This document shows, piece after piece, positions 1-5,317 of a DNA stretch of 5,317 nucleotides. Position numbers and translations under genes: made by a program. This DNA comes from Desulfatitalea sp. Its GTDB lineage: Bacteria > Desulfobacterota > Desulfobacteria > Desulfobacterales > Desulfosarcinaceae. The notes beneath the pieces were generated by a model that was not told where the DNA came from, did not search any database, and saw nothing but the letters and a program-made list of their open reading frames with translations. How positions within the stretch are numbered: the stretch's first letter is position 1; every line of letters begins with the position of its first letter. The stretch spans positions 1-5,317 of the forward strand of contig JAGTVD010000413.1 in assembly GCA_018224505.1 (NCBI GenBank), read 5' to 3'.

Positions 1-2
1 CC

Positions 3-278
3 GCCCTGCAGCGCTGGCCTGAATGGGTATCCGACCACCGCTTCGAAATGCAACCCGGCCAAACCCACGAATGGCAGTACCGCGGCCAGGTGATCCCGGC
101 CAATCAAAAAGTAACGGTGGATGCGATCATCACCCACATCACCGACGGCCCCGAACCGGTCATCACAGCCGATGGCTGGCTGCATGTGGATGGGTTGTGC
201 ATATATAAGATGGTGGGGTTTGGGGTGCGGTTGGTTGGGCGGGGGGGCGATCAACCGATTAACCGAACAACTGACTAA
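3..278 (+). CDS. C-terminal part of a FabA/PfaC-like hot-dog dehydratase (5' end outside window)
   Basis: The reading frame is open from the window edge and ends at TAA 276-278, giving 91 visible residues. The fragment matches the C-terminal half of a FabA-type 3-hydroxyacyl dehydratase hot-dog fold: Tyr-Arg-Gly-Gln-Val-Ile-Pro at residues 26-32 corresponds to the FabA strand with TGQVLP, and ADGWLHVDGLCIYKM at 56-70 corresponds to the FabA ADG-VLVDG-LIY strand. Such domains dehydrate 3-hydroxyacyl-ACP and also sit at the C-terminus of PfaC-type subunits of polyunsaturated fatty acid and secondary lipid synthases. The catalytic His and Asp would lie upstream, so activity cannot be judged. Family similarity ends near residue 78; the last 13 residues are encoded by a G-rich stretch and the 8-bp repeat and look like a non-conserved tail. 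Whether the gene is a stand-alone dehydratase or the end of a large synthase cannot be decided here. It lies 47 bases before oleA on the same strand. Confidence 0.72.
   Translation, partial: ALQRWPEWVSDHRFEMQPGQTHEWQYRGQVIPANQKVTVDAIITHITDGPEPVITADGWLHVDGLCIYKMVGFGVRLVGRGGDQPINRTTD
215..247 (+). other. G-rich tract with G-quadruplex potential
   Basis: The + strand carries G runs at 215-218, 222-225, 237-239 and 241-247, separated by loops of 3, 11 and 1 bases. The 11-base loop contains two further GG pairs. This meets a relaxed four-run G-quadruplex pattern, though one loop is longer than the usual limit of seven. The first part codes for the conserved end of the dehydratase domain (Gly and Val codons), so part of the G richness is explained by coding. 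The run of seven G at 241-247 falls in the non-conserved tail. Structure formation in DNA or mRNA is inference only. Confidence 0.35.
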
Positions 279-304
279 CCGATCAACTGATCAACCGAAC
301 AACC
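249..304 (+). repeat. Degenerate 8-bp tandem repeat, seven units
   Basis: Seven consecutive 8-base units start at 249, 257, 265, 273, 281, 289 and 297: GATCAACC, GATTAACC, GAACAACT, GACTAACC, GATCAACT, GATCAACC, GAACAACC. The consensus is GATCAACC with one or two changes per unit, and a weaker eighth unit may follow at 305. The array is much poorer in G+C than the genes. It contains the stop codon of the upstream gene (276-278) and ends about 20 bases before the oleA start. Because 8 is not a multiple of 3, the array is not a protein-repeat structure, and a change in unit number would shift the reading frame of the upstream tail. It could be slipped-strand microsatellite sequence or a protein-binding array; nothing in the sequence decides this. 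Confidence 0.85.
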
Positions 305-315
305 AATCCATCCAC

Positions 316-319
316 GGAG
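316..319 (+). promoter_or_regulatory. Ribosome binding site of oleA
   Basis: GGAG lies six bases before the ATG at 326, a good Shine-Dalgarno position. It supports this start, which also matches the usual N-terminus of OleA proteins. No convincing -35/-10 pair is visible between 279 and 315, so oleA may be transcribed from further upstream, possibly together with the dehydratase gene. Confidence 0.7.
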
Positions 320-325
320 TCTCGC

Positions 326-1366
326 ATGATCTACGACAACGTTACCATCGCCGGCATCGGCTACGAACTGGCTCCCAATGTCATTACCTCCGATGACCTC
401 GAGACTCGGCTGGCGCCGGTCTACGATGCTTTGCACATTCAGCCGGGGCAGTTGGAGGCGCTGACGGGGATCGCCGAGCGGCGGTTCTGGGATGTGGATT
501 TCCGGCTGTCCGAAGGGGCGGTGCAGGCAGGGCGCAAGGCGTTGGCAGCGGCGGGCATCGCGCCCGACGAGATCGGCTTGCTGATCTATGGCGGGGTGTG
601 CCGGGAGAACCTGGAGCCGGCGACCGCCTGTGCGGTGGCCGATGGGTTGGGGATCGGACCCGGGGCCCAAATATATGATGTCTCCAACGCCTGCCTCGGG
701 GTGCTCAACGGTATGGTGCAAGTGGCCAACGCCATAGCACTGGGGCAGATCCGCGCCGGCCTGGTGGTCTCTTGCGAGGCGGCGCGCCCCATCGTGGAGG
801 CCACCATCCAACGTTTGCTGGCCAATCCCACCATGGAAGATTTCAGAGGCGCACTGGCCACCCTCACCGGCGGCTCGGGGGCCGTGGCCGTGGTGTTGTG
901 CCACGCCTCCCTGGCGCCCGGCGGCCACCGCTTGCTGGGCGGCGTGGCCCGCAATGCCTCACAGCATCACCGCTTGTGCACCTGGGGGCCGGATGCAGGT
1001 CCTTCTTGCGGGGCCGACCATATGATGCGCACTGATGCGGTGGGGGTGCTCAAGCATGGGGTGGCCTTAGGGATTGAAACCTTCGACGCCTTCCGGCACA
1101 CCCTCTCCCTGAAGCCGGACCAGCCCGACAAGGTGATTTGCCACCAGGTGGGGTCCGCCCACCAGCGCACCATTCTGAACGCCTTCGGCATCGACCCGGC
1201 CCGGGATTTCACCACCTATCGCTTCCTGGGCAATATCGGCACGGTCTCCTTGCCCATCACAGCGGCCATCGCCGACGAACGGCAGTTCCTGCAGTCCGGG
1301 GACCTGGTCGGTTTCCTGGGTATCGGCAGTGGTTTGAACTGCCTGATGCTGGCGGTGAGGTGGTAG
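326..1366 (+). CDS. oleA: OleA, acyl-CoA:acyl-CoA head-to-head condensing enzyme (thiolase superfamily)
   Basis: OleA performs a non-decarboxylative Claisen condensation of two fatty acyl-CoAs to a 2-alkyl-3-ketoacid, the first step of long-chain olefin synthesis. The 346-residue protein is a full-length KAS III-like thiolase fold, close to the usual 340 or so. The nucleophile is Cys123 in SNACLG, with His273 in CHQVG and Asn303 in GNIGTVSLP forming the rest of the active site. Glu97 in ENLEPATA sits 26 residues before the cysteine, the same spacing as Glu117 and Cys143 of the Xanthomonas campestris enzyme; this glutamate is the mark that separates OleA from FabH. The C-terminal GIGSGLNC motif (332-339) is also typical. 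The N-terminus (MIYDNVTIAGIGYELAP) aligns with known OleA starts. The protein has nine cysteines, more than I would expect, of unknown meaning. It is the first gene of oleABCD and is cytosolic, with no signal peptide or membrane segment. A FabH-like ketoacyl synthase is the alternative, but Glu97 and the neighbours argue against it. Confidence 0.95.
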   Translation: MIYDNVTIAGIGYELAPNVITSDDLETRLAPVYDALHIQPGQLEALTGIAERRFWDVDFRLSEGAVQAGRKALAAAGIAPDEIGLLIYGGVCRENLEPATACAVADGLGIGPGAQIYDVSNACLGVLNGMVQVANAIALGQIRAGLVVSCEAARPIVEATIQRLLANPTMEDFRGALATLTGGSGAVAVVLCHASLAPGGHRLLGGVARNASQHHRLCTWGPDAGPSCGADHMMRTDAVGVLKHGVALGIETFDAFRHTLSLKPDQPDKVICHQVGSAHQRTILNAFGIDPARDFTTYRFLGNIGTVSLPITAAIADERQFLQSGDLVGFLGIGSGLNCLMLAVRW

Positions 1367-2287
1367 ATGAAAAACGCTCAACCAATCGATATCCGGCCCT
1401 TTGCCCATCTTTACCCGTTTCGCCCCCACTATATAGATCGGAAGGGGTTGCGCTACCACTACCTGGACGAGGGCGAGGGCGAAACCCTGGTGATGGTGCA
1501 CGGCAACCCCACCTGGTCATTTTTCTTCCGCCGGCTGGTGTCGGCTTTCCGGGATCGCTACCGGGTGATCGTGCCCGATCACATGGGGTGCGGGCTGTCG
1601 GACAAACCGGATGCGAAAGCCTATGATTTCCGACTGGCGAGCCGGGTGGCGGACCTGGGCGCCTTGCTGGACCACCTGCACCCCGACGGCCCCCTGACCC
1701 TGGTGGTTCACGACTGGGGCGGCATGATCGGCCTGGCCTGGGCCCTGGATCACCTCGAGCGGGTAAAGCGCATAGTGGTGATGAACACCGCCGGTTTCTT
1801 CCCACCGGGCCGCAAAGCCATTCCCCAGCGGCTGCGGATGCTGCGCACCCCGAACCCCCTGATGGACCGCCTGGTCCTGCACTTCAACCTGTTCGCCCGG
1901 GCAGCCCTTTACATGGCGCCGCGTCGCCGTTTGGCGCCGGCGGTCAAGGCCGGGATGATTGCCCCCTACAACTCTCCCCACAACCGCCTGGCCACGTTGA
2001 AATTCGTCCAGGACATCCCCCTGGCACCCCGGGACCCCAGCGGGCGATGGGTGGAACGGGTTTCCCAAAACCTGTCCCTGATCGGCCGTCGACCGGTTCA
2101 GCTGATCTGGGGCGCCCACGATTTCGTATTCGACCGATCCTATTTTAACGAGTGGCGCCGCCGCCTGCCGCGGGCCGAGGCGCACTGGCTGCCGGATGCC
2201 GGCCATTACCTGTTGGAGGACCAGCCGGACAAAATCATCGGGTTGATCGAGCAGTTCTTGAACAATCCGCCCGCCGAGTGGTATTAA
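1367..2287 (+). CDS. oleB: OleB, beta-lactone decarboxylase (haloalkane dehalogenase-like alpha/beta hydrolase)
   Basis: OleB converts the cis-beta-lactone made by OleC to a cis-alkene and CO2, the last step of the pathway. The 306-residue protein has the alpha/beta-hydrolase layout of the haloalkane dehalogenase family: HGNPTWS at 45-51 (oxyanion region), the nucleophile Asp116 in HDWGG, a cap region around 140-230 rich in Arg and Pro, a probable acid Asp252 in WGAHDFVF, and the base His280 in DAGHYLLED. The aspartate nucleophile rather than serine fits OleB and dehalogenases alike; the ole neighbours decide the call. The ATG follows the oleA stop TAG without any spacer, and GTGAGG at 1355-1360 inside oleA can serve as ribosome binding site, so translation is probably coupled to oleA. 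OleB, OleC and OleD are known to form a multi-enzyme complex. In actinobacteria oleB and oleC are commonly fused; here they are separate. Confidence 0.93.
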   Translation: MKNAQPIDIRPFAHLYPFRPHYIDRKGLRYHYLDEGEGETLVMVHGNPTWSFFFRRLVSAFRDRYRVIVPDHMGCGLSDKPDAKAYDFRLASRVADLGALLDHLHPDGPLTLVVHDWGGMIGLAWALDHLERVKRIVVMNTAGFFPPGRKAIPQRLRMLRTPNPLMDRLVLHFNLFARAALYMAPRRRLAPAVKAGMIAPYNSPHNRLATLKFVQDIPLAPRDPSGRWVERVSQNLSLIGRRPVQLIWGAHDFVFDRSYFNEWRRRLPRAEAHWLPDAGHYLLEDQPDKIIGLIEQFLNNPPAEWY

Positions 2288-2294
2288 GCCGGCC

Positions 2295-3989
2295 ATGCAT
2301 ACTTTTTTTGAAATCGATACCGTTGATGAAGAGCCGGTTGCCGAAAGCACGGTCAATGTGGCCCTGCGCCTTAAAACCATGGCCCGTATCCAGCCCTACC
2401 GCCGGGCGGTGGTTTACCCGGCAGCACGGGACGCCAATGGCCGGGTAACCTATAGCCACCTGACATTCCGCCAGCTGGACCGCGAATCGGATTGCTTTGC
2501 GCGGGGGCTCGAGGCGGTCGGCATCCGCCGCGGCACCCGCACCATCCTCATGGTGCGCCCCAGCCTGGAACTGTTTGCCCTGACCTATGCCATGCTCAAG
2601 TTGGGCGCGGTCTTCGTCATGGTGGACCCGGGCATGGGGGTGCGCCGCATGCTGGCGTGCCTGCGCGAGAGCCGCGCCCAAGCCATGATCGGTGTCCCGG
2701 TGGCCCATGCCCTGCGCACCCTGTGCCCCAAATATTTCAAGGGGGTTAAAACCGCCGTCACCATCGGCCGCCGCTGGTTCTGGCGCGGCCCGACCCTCAA
2801 GGAGATCCGCCCCCTGCCCTGGCAGCCCTATCGCGTGGCCGACACCGCCGCGGACGATATGGCCGCCATTCTTTTCACCACCGGCAGCACGGGCGCGGCC
2901 AAGGGGGCGGTTTACACGCACGGCGTTTTCGACGCCCAGGTGCGGCTGATCCAATCCCAATTCCACATCTCTCCCGACGAGGTCGATCTGCCCACTTTTC
3001 CGCTTTTCAGTCTTTTCGACCCCGCCCTGGGCATGACCGCCGTCATCCCCGACATGGATCCGACCCGCCCGGCGCGGGTGGATCCCCAGAAGGTGATCGA
3101 AGCGGTGGTCAACCAGGGGGTCACCAACATGTTCGCTTCCCCGGCACTGCTCAATACGGTGGGGCGCTTTGGCAAGGCCAACGGCATCAAGCTGCCGTCG
3201 CTCAAGCGGGTCATCAGCGCCGGCGCGCCGGCGGCGCCGGCCAATATCGCCCAATTTGCCACCATGCTCAACGAAGACGCCGAAATCCACACCGGCTATG
3301 GCGCCACCGAAGCCATGCCGGTCTCATCTTTCGGCAGCAAGGAGATTCTCTCCGAAACCGCCGCCCGGACCGCCCAGGGATTCGGCATGTGCGTGGGCCG
3401 ACCCGTTCAGGAAATCGACGCACGGATCATTGGCATCAGTGACGACCCGATCCCCGAGTGGTCGGAATCGTTAATGGTGGACGACGGCGAAATCGGTGAG
3501 ATCGTGGTCAGCGGGCCCATTGTCACCCAGCGCTATTTTCAACGTCCCCGGGAAGACGCTCTGTCCAAGATCCGTGAGCAGGACCGCACCTGGCACCGCA
3601 TGGGGGACCTTGGCTGGCAGGACAGCAAAGGACGCATCTGGTTCTGCGGCCGCAAAAGCCACCGGGTGGTCTCGCCCCACGGCACTCTCTTCACCATTCC
3701 CTGCGAGGCCATTTTCAACAACCACCCGGCGGTTTTCCGCAGCGCGCTGGTAGGCCTCGGACAGCCCCCCCGCCAACGGCCGGTGATCTGCATCGAACTG
3801 GACCCGGACCAAAGGAATGTCAACCTCGACACCCTCACCAAGGAACTGATGGACCTGGCGGCGGGTCATGTGCTTACCGAAAAAATCGACACCCTCCTGT
3901 TCCACAACGCCTTTCCGGTGGACATCCGCCACAACTCTAAGATTTTTCGTGAAAAACTGGCGGATTGGGCAGAAAAGAAACTGGGTTGA
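2295..3989 (+). CDS. oleC: OleC, ATP-dependent beta-lactone synthetase (acyl-CoA synthetase superfamily)
   Basis: OleC adenylates the 2-alkyl-3-hydroxyacid from OleD and closes it to a beta-lactone, the substrate of OleB. The 564-residue protein has the ANL-superfamily motifs in order: the P-loop FTTGSTGAAKG (194-204), GYGATE (334-339), RMGDLG (435-440), the hinge GRKS (452-455), and a C-terminal lysine Lys549 in RHNSKIFREKL. The last replaces the PxxxSGK motif of ordinary acyl-CoA synthetases and is typical of OleC. The start at 2295 lies 7 bases after the oleB stop and has no good Shine-Dalgarno sequence, only a GC-rich spacer, so expression probably depends on translational coupling. The next in-frame ATG (residue 29) would cut into the N-terminal helix NVALRLKTMA, which I take to be part of the fold, so I keep the first ATG. 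An ordinary fatty acyl-CoA ligase is the alternative, unlikely in this operon. Confidence 0.94.
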   Translation: MHTFFEIDTVDEEPVAESTVNVALRLKTMARIQPYRRAVVYPAARDANGRVTYSHLTFRQLDRESDCFARGLEAVGIRRGTRTILMVRPSLELFALTYAMLKLGAVFVMVDPGMGVRRMLACLRESRAQAMIGVPVAHALRTLCPKYFKGVKTAVTIGRRWFWRGPTLKEIRPLPWQPYRVADTAADDMAAILFTTGSTGAAKGAVYTHGVFDAQVRLIQSQFHISPDEVDLPTFPLFSLFDPALGMTAVIPDMDPTRPARVDPQKVIEAVVNQGVTNMFASPALLNTVGRFGKANGIKLPSLKRVISAGAPAAPANIAQFATMLNEDAEIHTGYGATEAMPVSSFGSKEILSETAARTAQGFGMCVGRPVQEIDARIIGISDDPIPEWSESLMVDDGEIGEIVVSGPIVTQRYFQRPREDALSKIREQDRTWHRMGDLGWQDSKGRIWFCGRKSHRVVSPHGTLFTIPCEAIFNNHPAVFRSALVGLGQPPRQRPVICIELDPDQRNVNLDTLTKELMDLAAGHVLTEKIDTLLFHNAFPVDIRHNSKIFREKLADWAEKKLG

Positions 3990-4030
3990 GGGGGTTTGAA
4001 CAAATACCAACGTAAAGGCGGCAGACCCAC

Positions 4031-5032
4031 ATGACGACGCAAAGAACCCTTCTCGTAACCGGCGGCGGCGGTTTCCTGGGTGGCGCCATCGTGCGCCAAT
4101 TGGTTGGCAACGCAGAGCGCGTGCGCAGCTTCTCGCGCGGCCGCTACCCCGATTTGGAAGCGCTGGGCGTCGAGCAGGTGCAGGGCGATCTGGCGGATGC
4201 CGACGCGGTCAAGCGCGCCTGCGAGGGCGTGGAAGCGGTTTTCCACGTGGCGGCCAAACCCGGCGTTTGGGGGCCTTACGAGACCTATCACCAGGCCAAC
4301 GTGACGGGCACGCAAAACGTCATCGACGCCTGCCGGCAATGCGGCGTGCGGCGGCTGATCCACACCAGTTCGCCGAGTGTGGTATTCGACGGCCGGGACA
4401 TGGAAGGCGTGGACGAGTCGGTCCCCTACCCCGACCACTATGAAGCCCACTACCCGCGCACCAAGGCGCTGGCCGAGCAGGCGGTGCTGGCAGCCGCCCG
4501 CCAGGGCCTGCCGGCGGTGGCACTGCGCCCCCACCTGATCTGGGGACCCGGCGACAACCATCTGGCACCGCGCCTCCTGGCACGGGCCAGGCGCCTGCGA
4601 CGGGTGGGCGACGGCACCAACAAAGTGGACACCATCTACATCGACAACGCCGCCCATGCCCATGTGCTGGCCGAAGCACGACTGCGCGAAAATCCCGCCC
4701 TTTCCGGCCGGGTCTATTTTATCAGCCAGGATCACCCCATCCCGCTATGGGATATGGTCGACCACATCCTCGCCGCCGGCGGCCTCCCGCCGGTACGCAA
4801 AACCATCTCACCCACCATGGCAACCTTTGCCGGTGCGGCCTTTGAAACCATCTACAAGCTGCTGGGAATCCGCACCGAACCCCCCATGACCCGCTTTGTG
4901 GCCGGCGAACTGGCCACCGCCCACTGGTTCAACATCGCAGCCGCCAAACGCGATCTCGGGTACACCCCCCTGGTATCCACCGAAGAAGGGCTACGGCGTC
5001 TGACGGACTGGCTGGCGCGGCGGCATGGATAA
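4031..5032 (+). CDS. oleD: OleD, NADPH-dependent 2-alkyl-3-ketoacid reductase (extended SDR)
   Basis: OleD reduces the 2-alkyl-3-ketoacid from OleA to the 2-alkyl-3-hydroxyacid used by OleC. The 333-residue protein is an extended short-chain dehydrogenase related to 3-beta-hydroxysteroid dehydrogenases. It has the Rossmann motif TGGGGFLG (10-17), Arg36 in FSRG at the end of the second strand (consistent with NADPH preference), the conserved Asp53 in GDL, HVAA at 72-75, the catalytic Ser113 or Ser114 in HTSSPSVV, and the YxxxK pair Tyr141 and Lys145. Length is normal for the family. A 41-base gap (3990-4030) separates it from oleC, the largest inside the operon. The only SD-like element, AAAGG at 4014-4018, is 12 bases from the ATG, so initiation may be weak. 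No terminator or promoter is evident in the gap. It is the last gene of the cluster; outside this context it would be called only an NAD-dependent epimerase/dehydratase-family protein. Confidence 0.93.
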   Translation: MTTQRTLLVTGGGGFLGGAIVRQLVGNAERVRSFSRGRYPDLEALGVEQVQGDLADADAVKRACEGVEAVFHVAAKPGVWGPYETYHQANVTGTQNVIDACRQCGVRRLIHTSSPSVVFDGRDMEGVDESVPYPDHYEAHYPRTKALAEQAVLAAARQGLPAVALRPHLIWGPGDNHLAPRLLARARRLRRVGDGTNKVDTIYIDNAAHAHVLAEARLRENPALSGRVYFISQDHPIPLWDMVDHILAAGGLPPVRKTISPTMATFAGAAFETIYKLLGIRTEPPMTRFVAGELATAHWFNIAAAKRDLGYTPLVSTEEGLRRLTDWLARRHG

Positions 5033-5055
5033 AGCACAAGGAGTCCTTCGGCAGA

Positions 5056-5154
5056 TAGTTCAACGCGTTAAATGCACCTAATGCGTTCAATGAGTTCAAT
5101 CAGATCAATCAGATCAACGAGTTCATTGAGATCAATGAAATCAATGAGTTCCAT
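5056..5154 (+). repeat. Degenerate 9-bp tandem repeat, eleven units
   Basis: Eleven 9-base units run without a break from 5056, for example GCGTTCAAT (5083), GAGTTCAAT (5092), CAGATCAAT (5101), CAGATCAAC (5110), GAGATCAAT (5128) and GAAATCAAT (5137). The consensus is GAGWTCAAT. The array begins 23 bases after the oleD stop and is far richer in A+T than the operon. Since the unit is three codons long, one frame per strand stays open through it: on the + strand from 5059 to TAA 5158-5160 without a start codon, and on the - strand from an ATG at 5154 to a stop at 5068-5070. No ribosome binding site precedes the latter, so I do not call a gene. Function is unknown. It shares the core GATCAAC with the 8-bp array before oleA. 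Confidence 0.85.
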
Positions 5155-5161
5155 TATTAAT

Positions 5162-5186
5162 TGTGGGAGCGGCTTTTAGCCGCGAT
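5162..5186 (+). repeat. REP-like element, left copy
   Basis: The element has a GTGGGA head (5163-5168) followed by a palindrome: stem GCGGCT at 5169-5174, loop TTT, stem AGCCGC at 5178-5183. The stem has six perfect, mostly G-C pairs. It starts 7 bases after the 9-bp array and could itself act as a hairpin in the oleD 3' untranslated region, but no U-tract follows, so it is not a standard intrinsic terminator. Confidence 0.75.
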
Positions 5187-5271
5187 CGGGCCCCCGGAGG
5201 TACCGTTGTATTTGCCCTGTTATGAGGCTTCGACGAAGATTGTACAATGCGCGAAACTGCCTGCCAATCTC

Positions 5272-5296
5272 ATCGCGGCTAAAAGCCGCTCCCACA
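5272..5296 (-). repeat. REP-like element, right copy (inverted)
   Basis: This is the exact reverse complement of the copy at 5162-5186, with stem GCGGCT at 5275-5280, loop AAA, stem AGCCGC at 5284-5289 and the head (read on the - strand) at 5290-5295. Identity over all 25 bases suggests recent insertion as a pair or selection on the paired form. The window ends 21 bases later with nothing recognisable. Confidence 0.75.
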
Positions 5297-5317
5297 GTGT
5301 GCATGGTACGGGGTGGC

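Larger units (their letters stand above)
5162..5296. repeat. REP doublet (BIME-like): two inverted 25-bp elements around an 85-bp spacer
   Basis: Positions 5162-5186 and 5272-5296 are perfect reverse complements over 25 bases; pairing stops at both ends. Each copy begins or ends with a GTGGGA head next to a palindrome, the layout of bacterial repetitive extragenic palindromes, which in many proteobacteria are spread by RAYT (TnpA_REP) transposases. The spacer 5187-5271 holds two small palindromes, CTTCGACGAAG (5228-5238) and ATTGTACAAT (5239-5248), and no gene. In RNA the two arms could form a long hairpin that ends or protects the ole transcript at its 3' side; this role is inference. No transposase gene lies in the window. 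Confidence 0.8.

Noticed and set aside
197..208. Promoter-like TATATA box at 202-207
   Set aside because: These bases encode the conserved Cys-Ile-Tyr-Lys part of the dehydratase, and no -35 element lies at the right distance.
121..396. + strand frame spanning the 8-bp repeat and the start of oleA
   Set aside because: It is an alternative frame of the dehydratase end and oleA, with low-complexity Thr/Asn/Gln/Arg sequence from the repeat and no family resemblance.
275..928. Long open frame on the - strand opposite oleA
   Set aside because: It mirrors oleA codons in a GC-rich gene, has no recognisable domain, and oleA is certain. The same holds for - strand frames at 1517-2380, 2235-3290 and 3866-4735.
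3990..4030. Promoter or terminator between oleC and oleD
   Set aside because: The 41 bases show no stem-loop with a T-run and no clear -35/-10 pair.
5038..5048. AAGGAG as ribosome binding site for a gene after oleD
   Set aside because: No start codon follows at a usable distance, and the frames are closed or repeat-derived. The bases also form a short imperfect palindrome too weak for a terminator.
5056..5154. CRISPR array
   Set aside because: The units are 9 bp, contiguous and degenerate, with no spacers. The 8-bp array at 249-304 fails for the same reason.
5162..5296. Terminal inverted repeats of an insertion sequence
   Set aside because: The interior is only 85 bp with no transposase fragment and no visible target duplication. 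Internal hairpins in each arm fit REP elements better.

Overview
The window is a complete olefin-biosynthesis operon, oleA-oleB-oleC-oleD, all on the + strand (326-5032). Before it lies the 3' end of a hot-dog dehydratase gene (3-278). After it lies a non-coding tail (5033-5317) built of short tandem repeats and a pair of inverted REP-like elements. The four Ole enzymes join two fatty acyl chains head to head and convert the product to a long-chain internal cis-alkene. OleA condenses two acyl-CoAs to a 2-alkyl-3-ketoacid, OleD reduces it to the 2-alkyl-3-hydroxyacid, OleC closes this to a beta-lactone with ATP, and OleB removes CO2 to leave the olefin. The expected catalytic residues are visible in all four proteins and none of the genes is broken.

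The organism looks like a GC-rich Gram-negative bacterium. OleB and OleC are separate genes, which argues against actinobacteria, where they are commonly fused. The protein style and the neighbouring PfaC/FabA-like dehydratase suggest a deltaproteobacterium (Desulfobacterota), but a gammaproteobacterium is not excluded. This placement is inference, because there is no rRNA or other phylogenetic marker here.

Layout: 3-278 is the C-terminal half of a FabA/PfaC-type dehydratase domain whose last 13 codons run into a G-rich stretch and an 8-bp tandem repeat. Positions 249-304 hold seven units of that repeat. oleA (326-1366) has a clear ribosome binding site, oleB (1367-2287) starts on the base after the oleA stop, oleC (2295-3989) follows after 7 bases, and oleD (4031-5032) after a 41-base gap. 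Positions 5056-5154 are eleven units of a degenerate 9-bp repeat. Positions 5162-5186 and 5272-5296 are a perfect 25-bp inverted pair, each arm carrying its own small hairpin, arranged like a REP doublet (BIME).

The most interesting idea is metabolic. A PUFA/secondary-lipid-synthase-like dehydratase directly upstream of ole genes suggests that a dedicated fatty acid synthase supplies unusual, possibly polyunsaturated, acyl chains to OleA for a polyene hydrocarbon. The second point is structural: two different short-period repeats and a REP doublet flank the cassette.
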